NCBI RefSeq assembly: GCF_021018895.1
Contig: NC_079372.1
Span: 16,024,318-16,088,317 of the forward strand
Direction: 5' to 3'
DNA length: 64,000 nucleotides
Origin: Seriola aureovittata
Lineage: Eukaryota > Chordata > Actinopteri > Carangiformes > Carangidae
In this document: positions 40,954-54,537 of the stretch, one piece after another
Layout: every line of letters starts with the position of its first letter
How positions within the stretch are numbered: position 1 is the first letter of the stretch
Position numbers and translations under genes: made by a program
Notes under the pieces: generated by a model
What the model was told of the DNA's origin: nothing
What the model saw: the letters and a program-made list of their open reading frames with translations, nothing else
Database searches by the model: none

Positions 40954-43900
40954 TTGGACTGCATTACACTTTCTCTTACTAAGAATCAATCCGCTGCCAT
41001 TTTGTGGTTACTGGTCCAACTTCATCAAAGAAATTCTGGTACTGAGTTGGCAAGGCTAACAGATCCACTACTTGGACACATCGCCATTGTCATGTAGGGT
41101 CAGGTGTCCCAGTTCAAGCTGGGTGTCCTGACAAATATTTGTAAAACACAGTTTTCAACAAATTGTCCTGGTTTTCACTTCGATTGGAAATAATGATCAT
41201 AATATTATAGTTGTTTTCAGTGCTTACATAGACATTTATCATGTCCTATACCAATCATTAGACATATTACCTAACCGATATAAAAATTTTAACGGTGCGG
41301 CGTGTGGCATGACTTCAACACTGATTGGTCTGCATGTGTGTCAATCAATCAATGTGGCGTTGTCAAGGGAGTTGCTAGCCTATGAGTCATGGTGGTTCTT
41401 TCTGACAGAACTTGTCAGTATGCTAACGGTTAGCTGTCTTGTCATGCTGATGAGATCGGCAATTGGTCTTTTCCAAAGAGGTCCAGGAGGCTTACTTACT
41501 TAACTTCCTTCAGACATTCATGGCAACCATGGTGTTAAAAGTTGCGCTCGGGAGGTGTAATAAGAGCTGGAATAAATGTCCCCCATCCTGATGAATACGC
41601 CTATGGTGCATGCATAAATGCATTTATGTGTGCATGCATGAAGGTGCAGCGCACTTAATGGTCCTGGTTTTGGGGGTTGTGGGTCATCCTTGCCAGGTGC
41701 CCAGTCTGAGACCACTGTGATTTCATTTCAGATGCACATTTTATCACAAATTGTTGGGTCTTTTATTGTTACAGTTATTGTATATAGTTATTGTATCTTT
41801 GTTCAGCATAACATGAGTTTGTGAAATGAAAGAGAGAAAAAATAAAATAAAATATGACAATGGATAAATGAAAAACAGGGAGGAGGATAGATAATGGATA
41901 TGTGAATGTTTTATACAGTATGTTACATGTTTATATTGGACCAATCATCTACACTTGCTTGGTGCTATACAGTATAAATGACTGGTGTTTCAGTGTTTTA
42001 AAGCATCAATCTCTGAAAAAAAAAAACAACAATGAATAGCTTCTGGCAATACTTGCACCTCAACAAATTCTCATGTCAGCCTCCTTTGTGCTATTTTGGA
42101 TGAGCATCTGTGGATAATCCCTCCATTGATGTTAGAAAAAAAGGATCCAAAGAGTAGGTATTTCTCTTTCATAGATCTGAGTTGCACTGAGTTGCACGGT
42201 GTAGGACGAATCTCTTGCATCACTGTCACTTGCCTGTCTTGTTTTGATTTTTTTTACAACTGCTTTTTGACAAAATGTTAGTGGGTGTGTCCAGATAATG
42301 TTGTATCTGAATGTTCCAAGATAATTTGGCAAAATGGAGGGGGTTCTTGTCACACTGCTTAGTACAAGAAGACATTATGATTACCTCTGGTAATAGCCTG
42401 TATTCATAAACGCCTTTAGAAGATGTAATGTAAGAGCAGAAGTGGCTGTAATTGATTATTTGTACAGGTGTGACCATGTGGAGCAAATAACACATGGTAG
42501 ACATTAATTAATGTACTGACACAAGCATGCTTATGCTGAACATAATATCTGGCCTGTGTGGGCAGAGGAAGCAGCACTTAGACAGACACAGTGCCCCCAC
42601 TCTAATGCTTTCCCACCAGCCGCTGCTTGAGAAATCAGAGATCTGGGGACTTTTCGATGAAGAGGAAGACGAGGATACGAAACAAATCTTCAGCTAAAGC
42701 GCACAAAGATTTCTACGGAGGATTATAGAAATGCAATTGCCATCATATATCCATGTGCCAGCAACAGCATTTTAAAAGGCCATTTTGACCTGAAGTGCAT
42801 TTCCTATTAGCCTCCTGCAAATTATTATTAGCCCAGTGCACCATCCCAGTAACCCTTGGAATTACATCCGATTCCACACATCATGATTTATGTTCAGTGC
42901 CACTGCAGGAAGTATTGTGCCCTTGATTTAACGAGGCAGAACGTGAGGGTGGGGAAGTCAAGGAGGCCACAGACTTGCAGTTTATGTTTGCTGTTTTTAT
43001 TAACTGTAACCACGTCGTGTCGTCAAGGTTGCCTTTATTTTCCAATAACAATGGTCTTTCCTCAACCTCAATCATACCTTCACCAAGTGTTTTACACACT
43101 GGTTCATGCATCCAAGTGCGCCTGAGGGCAAAAGTGTTTATAGTTGCTCTAAACAGCAACACTCAAACAAGGATAGCCGCGTACACCTCAGGTTGAATAT
43201 CTGGCCTATTGCCACATGATGTGGGCTTAATTTTCAGACTGTGAGTTACAGAAAAATACAGAAAGATGAAGGGGGTTACAGAGTTGGTGTTTCAGACATC
43301 TGAAGAATACTGTCACCTTAACCATAACCATACATCAGCCAGAGTTTATTTGCAATAATCGTGATCTATAAATCGCATTAACCATACCGTAGTTGCTACA
43401 AAAAGACATTGCATGAAGCAAGAATGTAATCAGAGGTTTTGCAGAAACGTCCAATATTGATGTTTTTGTTTTGCAATAGGTTTATCTGCAAATCTGCATC
43501 TTGCACTACTTAGTGTTGCTGTATTCTATTAACGTGCCCACCCTGTTACTGTTATTGACTGTACTGATTACAACTTCAGACACTGTATAAGCAAATTGTA
43601 AGAAGTACCTGACTTTACACACAAAATCCTACTGAGAACAGGCAATATACTTATTTACTTACTACATGATCTAATGTTACGGCAAGCTAAACTGAATCTT
43701 GTCAGTATGGTTGGGTCTCAGACCTTTGGACCCCACTGCATATCAAACATTAAAACAGGCCAGCTGTTTTAAATGTGTCATCATAATCGTATTAGTGAAA
43801 TTGGCCGAGCTTTTCTCTGTAAGGAGTGACGTGTTGCTTGTGCTGTCAGTATCCTGAAGCACCCGTGTGTAGAGTGTGAGCGTAATGATTTCTCCACACA

Positions 43901-45514
43901 CGCACTTGTAAATTCCTAACAGAGTTCAAGTAATTTACAATTTATGTTACTTGTTAATGTGCTTCTGCACAAGTCACTTATGTTTCTTGCTTTAAAGGGA
44001 TCAATGAATCAACAGCACTTGACCATTTTATTCACAGTCATTTTCAGCTGGTGGTGAGAGAACTCAGACTGTCACTCTCACTGATTTCAATTTGCCACCA
44101 AAGTGGCCAACTAAAGTGATGAGGATTCAGGGGATCACCAGTTATACTGAGTTATTACAGTTCAACCTGAGGGGAATATGGAGGTCTCTATAGTTTTTCA
44201 TAATACTACAGTTGTGCAAAAAGATAAGCAACAGTTACATGTCTATGTATTCAGCATTTACCACCTTAAAGTGGCAATGAGATAACACAAGGGTGATGAA
44301 AAGTATTGCATTATTTATATGTTTGCAGTCTTAGGAACCCTGTGTCTGTATTTAACTGGCGAATTATGAGTCGACTTTTATTATGAAGTAGTCACAGAAA
44401 GAGAAAAGTGTTTGTTAGTCTACAAATCAAGACAACATTCATTTTTGGCATATTTCTGACAGAAGATCAATTTGAAATATTGCAGGCACTAGTGGAAGAA
44501 AGAGCAGCCATAGTGAGCTGTAACATGAAGAGCTGCAGGCAACAGGCTGCACACATCCCACTTCACAGCAGTTTGACCAACTCCTATCACTGTGTTGTGC
44601 TGTGCAGCATGAAATCAGATCACAGCTGCTCACAGATTGATGGAAAAAGGTTATTTGCAGACATTATTCAATCAACAATAGTTTGTTTTCCTGGCACCAC
44701 AATTTTGTGACCTGTAGTATTAAACCACATAAGCTGTTACTACCAGTAACTAAAACTGTTGCCAAATCAACCAGGAGTGAAATTTAATCAATTAGAATAA
44801 ACCTACAATGTTCCCCAGCGCTTTTGTTATACTGTAATAAATATATGACACTCTCGCCATCTTCTCAGTGCATATCACAGCAGTAAATTGCCAAAAAAAT
44901 TGTCATTTTTAATAAAGTGTACATAGTTATTATTGGTGAAAGTTATTTGCTGAGCTTTGTATTGGTGGATATGGCTCTGTGTTCCTGTACAGTACCTGTG
45001 TTGTTGTTGAATCTGTATATACTGTATGCTCTATTAAAACTTCATTCGGGCCAACCATCAGATTCCCTTTCCCACAGCTTCACCAGCCATATTGAATGGA
45101 GTACATGAAAAAAAAAAAGATAAGCGGAGATAAGCTTTGCCAGCCCAGAGGAATCGTCTGCCCTGCTAATCATATGGGGACTAGACATCGTTCTATCCTA
45201 GGCAGATCTATCCTTCATCATACAGGCACCGCTGCCTGACCATGTGCGTTCTATTCTGTACAGTTCTGCAGCTTACTGAAGATCCAAACCAAAATTTGCT
45301 CTCAAGTTTTCCTCTCTGGATCATCATACAAACGCTCATCATGAAATCTAGATTTTACAGTTTAATTATTTTTTTCTTTTTCCACGGGGCATCCGGACAT
45401 GACATCCTAGTAACACCTCTGCTGTATATCCCTTTAAATGTACAAACTATTCAGACTGTACTCTCGACTTTGCAGTACAGACCTGCACATGGATGTGTAT
45501 AACTTGAATGTGTC
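40954..45514 (+). other. ntsr1 3' UTR and downstream sequence
   Basis: The 3' UTR begins here; its end is not defined by the sequence. Candidate polyadenylation signals include overlapping AATAAA at about 41841-41851 and another at 44911-44916, without decisive context. No further coding exon is recognised in this stretch. Confidence 0.5.
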
Positions 45515-45518
45515 TTAA

Positions 45519-46014
45519 GCTACATCCACACTACTACATTTCAGTTTTAAAACACATCTCTTTTGTCATGTTTACTCCTGGTGTCCACACGCCTTCGAAA
45601 CGCTTCTGACTCCGTTTTATATTGAAAAGTCTGTGCTTGAGTGGTAGTCTGGACTGGAAGAAACAGAGACCTTTGGAAACAATGACGTAAACACACATGG
45701 TCGCTCCCTGATTGAGTCTTTTCAGTCACAAATGCCAGTGATGAATGCAACATGGTTGATATATTACAAACATTGCTGACCTCGCTGTCTTTGCTAGCAG
45801 CGGTTGTTCCTTGTCTGTATTATTTTCTGCAACTAATCAACTGCAGAGAATACAATCTGCTTCCTGTTTACACCTACACACGCATACCCAGTGTGTGTGA
45901 CTGGTCACGCAATATGTGTTTTCAGGTGTGTTAGTTATGGAGCTAAATAGTCGTCGATCGATTTTGTTTTGAAGCTCTGTTTTAAAATAAAAATGTAGTG
46001 GTGTGGACTTAGCC
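45519..46014. mobile_element. TTAA-flanked MITE, about 496 bp
   Basis: The left end gctacatccacactactaca and the reverse complement of the right end, ggctaagtccacaccactac, form imperfect inverted repeats. TTAA lies at both borders (45515-45518 and 46015-46018). Fish hAT elements can have similar gctacgtccacac-type ends, so the superfamily is open; the TTAA borders favour Kolobok or piggyBac. Confidence 0.65.
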
Positions 46015-46018
46015 TTAA

Positions 46019-46293
46019 CCCAGTGTTCATTGTATTTAAATAAAAGGAATATTTTGCTCATTTTAGTTGATGATTCAGATCAGCCATGTTTAACTGTATA
46101 TCACAGAATGTTATTTCATTATAAAAAGAAATAATAAAAGAATTAAGACATTCTACACTGTTGTACTGACTTTGCTGTTTACAGTGTTTCCTTTGTCTCT
46201 CGTCTCTCTTGTCTTATTCCTGCCCCACTGTCTCTCTCACAGGTATGTAAGGCTATACAAAGAGAAGTGTACACCTACACATAAATGCACATG

Positions 46294-46343
<50 letters not shown>

Positions 46344-47239
46344 ACTTAGCAGAACAGTGTATGACCTTTTCTAAAGTGCACTCATGACAATTAATAGCTG
46401 GCTTAAAAAAAGATTACTCACAAAGCACATGCATCTCAGCACAGAGGGTTGTTGTCTTATCAAACAAGCCACATGTCTTACTAAAGATGATGTCTGAGGA
46501 ATAACATGGGACATTACCAGGCTGTGTCCCCTGTGAAGCAGGAACTCAAACACCATGGCAAAGCGTTGGCGGCTGTTTCGTCAGACACAGAAGGGGTTTG
46601 AATTACCATGTTGGCTGAATATAAGATACGTTTTCTCTCCTGTCATGAGAGCAGCGACAGGCCTGACCAACAAAACAACCAACTAAACTAAATAAAGCCT
46701 ATTAGTTTTTGCTCTGACCAACCGGAGATGTTTCTTCTCAGCTTTGGGAAATATCTCTAACACTGGGAGCTTGGATCAGTTAAGTCTTAGATGTTATTTC
46801 TGTTTTTGATTGCTTAAACGTAGCTGCTGCTGACAGTTATCATGTATGTCCCACAGCACACAAGTGATTGACAGCTGAGTACATGTTTCCTAGCAACAGC
46901 AAAATGTCTGCCACTGCAAAGGGGAAAAAAAGCCTCAGAGTAATCTGGACTGAACCTGCAGGGGAGGAAAGCAATGCTATGTGCCTCACTGGTGTCCACT
47001 GTCACCCTAAGGCACTGGAGCATTCATTCGCTGCCGCGCCAGAAAAATGAAGTCATGGTTTCTCCCAAATACACTGTGTGCTGTATACAGTCTCGCTTAC
47101 ATCTCAGATTGCATGCAGTCCTCAGCTAAAGCATATTCCCTTCCTGGGAGGGTGTGGATAGGTGGGATATGCTATGTGTAATTTTCCAAATTTCTGTGTA
47201 TCAGCTGTGTTGTTTGTTATTTTTTATGTTCAGAATTTG
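46019..47239. repeat. Intergenic sequence with (CA)n
   Basis: A CA microsatellite spans about 46295-46340. Nothing else is recognised. Confidence 0.65.
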
Positions 47240-47662
47240 AGCTCAACCTTCATGGAAGTTAAGACAAGGCAAGGGAAATTTATTACCGCATAAAAGAAGG
47301 AATTAAAAATAACCTTTAAAATAATGAATAAAAGAATATGTGAACATGTACAGATTTAGAGGTAATCCTGACACAAAAATGCAAATGAAGACATGAAGAC
47401 ATAAAAGAAATCAACATGACATTTGAAACAAGCGGAGAATAATCATGTTACAGCATAATTTGAGTATTTTCTAATTGTATCTTATTGTAGAGCTGATAGC
47501 AATTGCATTGTATTTGATTTCTAGTCAACCAAGTGTTTGCTCATTGGGGAATATTGGATCTCTGTAAATAATATTTTAAATAGTCTATGTGAAAGTGTAT
47601 GAAAATTGCCCTCAGATCACTTCTGTTATGATGGCGCAATATAAATAAAACTGAATTGACTA
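47240..47662. mobile_element. LINE-type 3' end(s)
   Basis: At 47620-47660 the + strand reads tatgatggcgcaatataaat then aaaactgaattgac, the common 3' end of a fish LINE family. At about 47262-47285 the gacaaggcaagggaaattta block resembles an antisense retroelement tail. Only the first identification is reasonably firm. Confidence 0.45.
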
Positions 47663-48489
47663 GTCCCATTCAGTTGTGTCTGTGTCTCACTCAGTCAGTT
47701 TTTACTTGATGTAATGCAAAGTGACATAAGGATAATGGATTTTGTGATAATCATCCGTCCATATATCCAAGGTTACTTCTCCGCTCTGTTGCTGTCAATC
47801 AGCCGCATCCTCACTTCTGCGGTGATGATGAATGATGGGAGAGAGGTTGTTTCATAGGCATTCACAATAAAAAAAATCATGGCAGCCATTTAGTCTCGAT
47901 TTTAGATGTTAAAAAAAACGGTGCCTTTTGTTTTTTTCTCATGTTTATTTCACCCGCTTCATTTTTATATAAATATATTTCTTACATATACTTTTGCAGA
48001 TTAATCGCCGCAGGACTGTGGTGAGTATTGCTCTTACTACTTACTACTTACTTACTTAGAGCCCAATGCACACCACTTTAACTTGAAGAGAAATTCAAAG
48101 CTTGACAGGCCTGTGCTTTGTTATAATTGCTATGGCTATAATTGGACAACTGCTAGTGAACAGATGAGCCCTAGACCTTTTTGTTGTGGAGTACCAAAAA
48201 GAAGTGCTTCAGTTTTCCTACGCTTTACAGGAATAAAAGAGTCCTAATGTAGAAACAAATCTACATTTACATTTATTCTCAAATAGATGAATTTTCAGCA
48301 ATATTTCACAGTTTTGCAAAATTTCAAGCTTGTAAGTGGTGGATTTATTGGTTTGGTGGAGTTTTCTCTGCTGCTGAACATTTCTTGCTGGGTGGTGAGT
48401 GACAAAAGCTTCAACCATTGTTGTCATTATAATACTTCAGTAGAAGAAAAGATGTTATAGAAACAAGAGTTAACATCGCTAGAGACAGC
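47663..48489. other. Intergenic sequence, nothing recognised
   Basis: No coding exon or repeat is supported here. Confidence 0.55.
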
Positions 48490-48605
48490 TGCTGGCAAGT
48501 AAGGGAATGAAGTTTGATGCTGAACTCGCAGCATTTCTAGACTGGTGAATAAACAGCTGTTAATGCTAACGCTAGCTATGTAGCAATTGCAAAACTTACA
48601 AATCG
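48490..48605 (-). repeat. Interspersed repeat, copy 2 of 2 (inverted)
   Basis: The reverse complement carries the same phrases as 35985-36110: gatttgtaagttttgcaatt, gctagcgttagcattaacag and gttcagcatcaaacttcatt. The two copies are in opposite orientation about 12.5 kb apart. Confidence 0.65.
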
Positions 48606-49508
48606 CTCCTTTTTTAAAGTGGCAATAATTAAATATCTTAATTTAAGAAGTAACAATTTTAAAGTTACGTCAAAAATGCCTATGTGTTGTGCAGCAGGGA
48701 TATCTACTGCTAACCAGCCAGTCCCGTCTGGTAATTCCACTTTCTACTTCAAGAGGCAATAATGAGTGTCTGTAGTTCCAGTCTGCCCTCAGTCTAACAT
48801 GAGAGGATGAAGATGTTGTAACTGTGAGTAGCCATAAACCTCTGTTGCAGTGACATTCCACCGCTCTTACCTCAAGCTCAGATATTGATGCTTCTGCTCC
48901 AGCTGCTCTCCCTCATGTTTCTCTACCTCTCAGGACTCGTCCTCTACTCCCACCACCACTACATCCTCACTGTCTCTCTGACTGGGCAGACTAGGTGGGA
49001 AGTCTTCATTGTAAGTCTAAGAATAAGATGGCAATGGAGGCTACGCCCATCTTTATGTACAATCTATGGTTATTTCCCAATCCATGCAGGTTTATCGACA
49101 TGTCCACAGCTGCCCTCTGCTGAGGTTAGATTTATTCAAGCTAACATTACCTCAACATGAGGGTTGAAAATTGTTTGTGAGTGCAGAGACACACAGCATG
49201 CCCTTATGCGCACCCTGAATGACAGGAACACAGAGAGGGGCCTCTAAAAACGTTATAAATTTTTACCTGATTCAGCAGCTTACTGGGATTTGCCCCATTA
49301 TGACCGATGGCCAGTCCAACTATGGCAAACTTTCTGGTGATATGCTGCCCCCTATTTGTTTGGAGTATAAATTTGGCAGATGGCCAATTCATAAACATTG
49401 GCTCCTTTCCATTTTAAAGGTCTATACATATATTGTACCAATTTTACTTGAAATCTTTCATTTACCCTTGGTCTAGAGCCTCTCTCCATCCAGTCGGATA
49501 AATAGAAA

Positions 49509-49528
49509 CCCCCCCCCCCCCCCCCCCC
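49509..49528. repeat. Poly-C tract (20 C)
   Basis: An uninterrupted run of C (G on the minus strand), unusual in this AT-rich window. Confidence 0.95.
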
Positions 49529-49752
49529 TTCTAGCCAGAGGAGCAGGATGTGAAATTACAATTCTCTTCCTTGTCCCTCTCTGTCCACTCTATTCCATTC
49601 TGCCCAATGGAAATTTAAGCACATGGCAGACCACAACTAACCAGTCTATATATCACTTCTGAGTGGGAGAATGCTTTCTTTAATGATCAGCCGCAGAATT
49701 CAAGTGGTAGCATTTGAATTGGTTTATCGTGGCAGGCTGACATTCACACTCA

Positions 49753-49762
<10 letters not shown>

Positions 49763-49843
<81 letters not shown>
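49763..49843. repeat. (CA)n microsatellite
   Basis: About 80 bp of pure CA, the longest clean dinucleotide tract in the window, preceded by a short CT run. Confidence 0.95.
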
Positions 49844-49846
<3 letters not shown>

Positions 49847-51007
49847 TTGGGACAGCGAGAGAGGAGCTTTCTATTACATCAATTGAAACAGGGATATTAA
49901 TCAAACCATTTGGTGCAAATGAAAAACAGCTTCTCATTCTTTATGTTGTTGTCTTTGGCTTTCATTTCTCCATCTCTTTTACTTTCTTGCATTGGTCACC
50001 CCTTGATCTCATCCTTATTTCAATTTGAGTCAATTAAATGTCTCCTGTGGAGTTTTCATTGTAAACAAACAAGTTTGGTTTACATTCAGCATGCATTTGC
50101 AATCTTCAGAAATATTTATCATGACACCCGGGTGCATGTGCATCCTTGAGCACATGCTGTTATAAATTACTTCAGAAACACATAGAAAAAAAGCCAGACT
50201 TGAATACTTTCATATATTGTTTGCTTGTTTTGCATGAAAAACCTTCAGCATAAATTCCACCTGGATCTCTGGAAATCATCAGCACCACAGGTAACTGGAA
50301 AATTCAACAAACAAGAAGTGGATAAAAGCTTCGGGTTGTTGGGAAGAGTCTGTTTCTCAGATAGAAGAAACCATAATCCCATTCTTAGTCTGTCACTTAC
50401 ATGGCTAGTCCCCCTTACCCAGGGGAACACTTCATCACATTCTTGCAGGGGTAAGCTGCTGGACAGAAGAGACCTGCGTTAGGCCTGCTGGTCAGAATGA
50501 ATGGCATGACAGTTTACAAAGCAGCCTTGCAGGCAGCAAGCAGCGATGCAGAGCCATTTGTAGCCAGGCCGTCACCGAGGCGTGACGCTCATGATGATGC
50601 ATTGCAGCCTGCGAGGCAGAGGATGTTGTCGCTCAATGACACTAATCCATCCACTTCCACAGAATTCACATTAAATAAAAAAAGAACTAAGGCTTTTATT
50701 TCCCCCCTCTCTAATTTAATTAATCTCCAGCAGTGGAGTACTACAAAATGTATACTCAACATTCAAAAATGAAGTGCTTAATTGCACATGCACAGGTCAA
50801 AATGCTGATTCTCATGTTAACATTACATGCAAGTTGCAGTTTAAGTAGAAACACTTGAAGGACTTGGAGTGTCAATTGAAGAGCAGAGCTGAAAGCAGCT
50901 AAGGATGAATGGTGGATGAATTGGTTGAACACAGGACTTTTACCCAGGAAACTGGGGTTCATGTCCAGCAAAACTCCATAGTTAGGTTGATTTTCTGCCC
51001 GAAAGCC
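49844..51007. other. Intergenic sequence, nothing recognised
   Basis: No supported gene or repeat before the TTAA-flanked element that starts at 51012. Confidence 0.55.
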
Positions 51008-51239
51008 TTAAAGGGGACATATTATGCTCCTTTTCAACAAGTTTGAATAAGTCTCAGAGGTCCCCAAAGCATGTATTTGAAGCTTTTTGCTAAAAAATCC
51101 ACTCCAATCCTATATTTCAGCAGGCCTGTAAACCCCTCTTTTTGAGCCCTGTTCAGAACAGGCTGTTTCTGTGTCTGTAGCTTTAAATGCAATGAGCTGT
51201 GCCTGACCACGCCCCTCTCCGGAAGGGGATGCTGTTCGG

Positions 51240-52900
51240 GCCTCTGGCACCGTGCTCTAATGTTTACGGTGACCGTGACCGGCAACCTGGCGTCGGTAGC
51301 GATTTGGTTCAACCACACAACTTTTATCCAGAATCTGAGCCAGAGGGAGAGGCTGCTGAAGAAGTTCAAACTCTACAACTGCAGCAGGACGTTTCTGAAT
51401 GGTTGGTAACCAATTTTGTGTATTTTGACATTACATTTTGAGTTTGTTGATGAGTGCTGGCACACAGTTACTAACATGTAGCTAGGTAGCTAATGCTAAC
51501 TGTTACTGTCTCGTCATTACTGGGAGCTCTTTTGGTAAATAAGCACTATTGTGAATAGTGTAATGTAGTTATCTGTCATGCCTCCTTAGATATACTTTTA
51601 CAGTCTGAAAATGTTTGTTGTATCTAGACTGCTACAGGTGTTCAATGTCAGTACTAGTCAGATATTTTAATAGATGCTGACAAAGTAAATAATTTTTCTC
51701 CATGTTTTGAGCAGAGATGCTCATCATGACATCTTCCTTTATGAAGTAAATTTATTTTGTGTATTACAATGAAAGCTGTAAATCAGCATAAACATGTCTG
51801 ACAGCAACAGTAATCTTTAGTCAAAGACTAAACTGTGCAGTTTTCTACACTACACTGTTGTCAAGCTCCACATTATATGCAATAAGTGACATGTTATAAA
51901 TTACCTCTGTTATATGCACTTGATATGTAGCCAAGCTTACTTCTTACCCACCTTAGCTCCACTGTCTGTCAGTGTTTGAATTTCACAAGCTTTATATTTT
52001 GGTGAATGTTACCATTTTTCTCTATATCTTGGAAAGGTGCTCCTGTGGAAACTGTGCAACCATGCCCACAGAAGCTGAGAACATCTGCTGCTAGGAGATA
52101 CCACAGGTAGCATTCTCACTGGACAAACTAATCAGTAATTTGTTTTGATTACATTACATTTATAATCAACCATAGAATTTACCATTTGCAATTCACTGTA
52201 GGTTACCAGACGGCTATGGGAGATCGTGGAAGATTTACCATGTATGGTAGACCGTCCTGGGTTGGAGCCGCTCTGCCTCAATGTGTTCTGCCTGCAACAT
52301 GTACCGCACTGACTATGGTCCTTTACGGTTGAGAGGAATACACCAGTACGTTTTGCTTCTTTGTTAAAACATAGTTTCAATCTAAATAAAAGATGTTAGA
52401 CAGTCTTGTTTTACTTCAGTGCACATAATTTTACAATGGTAATAACACACCACAAATAGAGTAACACACCCTCAAATAAATTAGTTTAGCTGCTCTTTGA
52501 TTTGTAAAGTTCTTCTATCAGCAGATAGTGTGCATATAATATATGAATTCAGAGGAGTCATTTCTTTAGTAACAATCAAGCATTTATTTACATCAAATGA
52601 GGCAGTTATAATCAGTGATGATGAAAAAACTGTAGGATTCACTGGATCCATATAAAAAATTGTGAGACACAACATAGATATATGTTTGCAAGACTAAATG
52701 CCCTGTCCAGTTGTTTTAGTCAGTACAGGTATCTAGCCTATAGGAGCTCTGTGAGCTGGTGCTTCCTTGGTTGCAGAATCTGGGTCGTCATTCCAGCCTG
52801 CGTGGTCCTACGCATCCATGCCGTGTTTCCTGACGCCACAGGCCGGTATGTGGGTTTTAGACTGGCCCATGATAGAACCGGGACACAGAGCTGGATATGA
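51240..52900 (+). pseudogene. P2X7-ballast-like domain gene remnant (4 exons)
   Basis: Exon a ends at 51401 and encodes ESEPEGEAAEEVQTLQLQQ, then DVSE and a split Trp. Exon b (52037-52106) completes Trp and gives CSCGNCATMPTEAENICC. Exon c (from 52202) gives RLWEIVEDLPCMVDRPGLEP, then LCLNVFCLQ. Exon d (from 52720) gives SQYRYLAYRSSVSWCFLG, then RIWVVIPACVVLRI, HAVFPDATGRYVGFR. The order of CxCGxC, CC, C-x(n)-C, AYR and IPxC..RI..FP..G.Y.GF matches the cysteine-rich, zinc-binding cytosolic (ballast) domain at the C-terminus of P2X7, which also occurs in many stand-alone fish proteins. Splice sites are plausible: gttggt donor, ggaaag acceptor, cag/gtag donor, ctgtag and ttttag acceptors. An in-frame TAG at 52092-52094 and a TGA at 52310-52312 break it. 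There are no P2X channel segments, so it is not a receptor. Confidence 0.72.
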
Positions 52901-54537
52901 CCTCCTCCTTCTCAGGCCGCTCCAACTGTGCAGTGAGGTCCTCTGGGATGGGGATGGCCAAAGCAGCTTCTGTGTATGGTCCCAGGTCACAAAGACTTTT
53001 TCAAATATGAGGTCCACCACATTCCCTGTTTGATAAAACACAAAAGATTTTTTTTACATTTTTCACTTTTTTTTTTTTTTTACAAAACAATGACTGACTC
53101 TGTTTCTAAATACCTCCTGACATTTTCTTTACTGTATTTTGTTATTGATGGAACTGTCATAACATTATATGTGCAATATTTAATACAATGTGTACAAAAC
53201 ATTTTTTGGTTGAAAAATAAAATAATATAACACTTATAGAATGTCGCCTCAGTCTTAACTGGTGTAGCTCTGCATTCTCCCTTCATGGCCTTTGGAAATT
53301 GGACCTTGAACAGTGGTTCACCTTCTTTTGTTTGGGCTTGTGGTCGGTCAGCATTTTCATTGTAGGACATGGCAGCCAGGTGACAGATGATGACAGAAAC
53401 CTTAGCCTACACACTCTCACAAGTTCTAAGTAACCACAGCTTCATTTACCTGCACATTATTCCAAGACTGATAAATGACTGTTAGGTTTATCAAAAGTAG
53501 ATGCACTTCAGATGGCTACAGACCTGTACTTCTGATGTGAGGCTGAAGATCTTCAAGGATAACTGTGTGCCTACAGTGGGTCAGTCTGGCATGCAACATC
53601 CCCTGTTGCAGGAAGCTGTATAGATGGCCTGAACAGAGGAAACAGAGATTACACCAACATCTCCTCAAATGTGTAGTTATGGCAACAGCTGCAAACAGTG
53701 CAAGAATGATAACAGATGCTCTCAATTATGTGTAAACTGGGTTGTCAATAGCTTGTAAATGCTGCAAATAGCTCATTATATGTGCAAGATGCAAAAAATG
53801 TGTATTATAGACTATCCCCTTGGACATATCCCCTTAACTCTGCGCTTATCTAGATATTCCCTACAGGCACTGTATCTGTGAACATGATATAAACGTTAAA
53901 ACGGCCGTTATAAGGCATGACTCTCAATAATAACTTTCACAGCACTAATAAACAAGCCCGGACACCTACGCTAATCAGTACAAAGCCTATTTTTAGTCCG
54001 AATTTTACCGGCTTGACTTTACAGACAGCTAAAACGCCTTTAAAATATAATACATTTAACAGGGTGGCTCTTATCAATGTCACACGGCGATACCAAGCAG
54101 AAGAATTACATACAATCTGTACCCCGCTATACCCGGCTGCGCGTCGACGACGCTAAACGTTAGCCACGTTAGCTGCCATGCTAACAACACACGCAACAGG
54201 CTCTCGTGAACAAACAGTAAAGCAACATAAAATGGTAAAACTTACAGCTCCGAAGTTCAAAGTTGGGTCACAGACAGTCGGTACTGATCCAAGCTTTATC
54301 TTGAGACTTGTAGGAAATCCTGCGTTGTCCTGGCCCAGGTTGAGAAAGCAGTCCGAGGTGAAATGGTTAGCACACACGTACAACACTTTCGGAGTTGGAG
54401 CGGGAACATTTCCATCTAAATAAAATTAATCCACTGGGTCTTCAGATCCTCGGGCGTAGGGATTAAAAAAAGACTCCTGTGTTGGTTTGTGCAGCCAACA
54501 ACAAAGCAACTACTGTGTTTCGCTGTACCTTCGACAT
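52810..54537 (-). pseudogene. THAP-domain transposase remnant (Kolobok-like)
   Basis: The first exon (about 54537-54246) encodes a THAP zinc-finger module: [14 protein letters not shown] with the C-x4-C pair, then TQWINFI with the conserved Trp, then [10 protein letters not shown] with the C-x2-H pair, and LGSVPTV near the end. A one-base frameshift at about 54416-54425 separates the two halves. A gtaag donor follows at 54245-54241. Further exon-like pieces are 53628-53524 (GDVACQTDP, then after another frameshift ILEDLQPHIRSTG), about 53370-53240 (SYNENADRPQAQTKEGEP, then FKVQFPKAMKGE and PVKTEATF) and 53026 to about 52810 (GNVVDLIFEKVF). These phrases resemble THAP-linked transposase-like proteins of fish. 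The 3' end overlaps exon d of the plus-strand remnant tail to tail. The frameshifts make it non-functional. Confidence 0.72.

Noticed and set aside
47998..48026. Possible 21-nt microexon (48000-48020) between ttttgcag and gtgagt
   Set aside because: The splice-like flanks are attractive, but no neighbouring exon or gene is recognisable, so chance is the simpler explanation.
52720..52900. P2X7 receptor gene
   Set aside because: Only the cysteine-rich cytosolic domain is present, inside a transposon. No channel ectodomain or transmembrane segments occur nearby.
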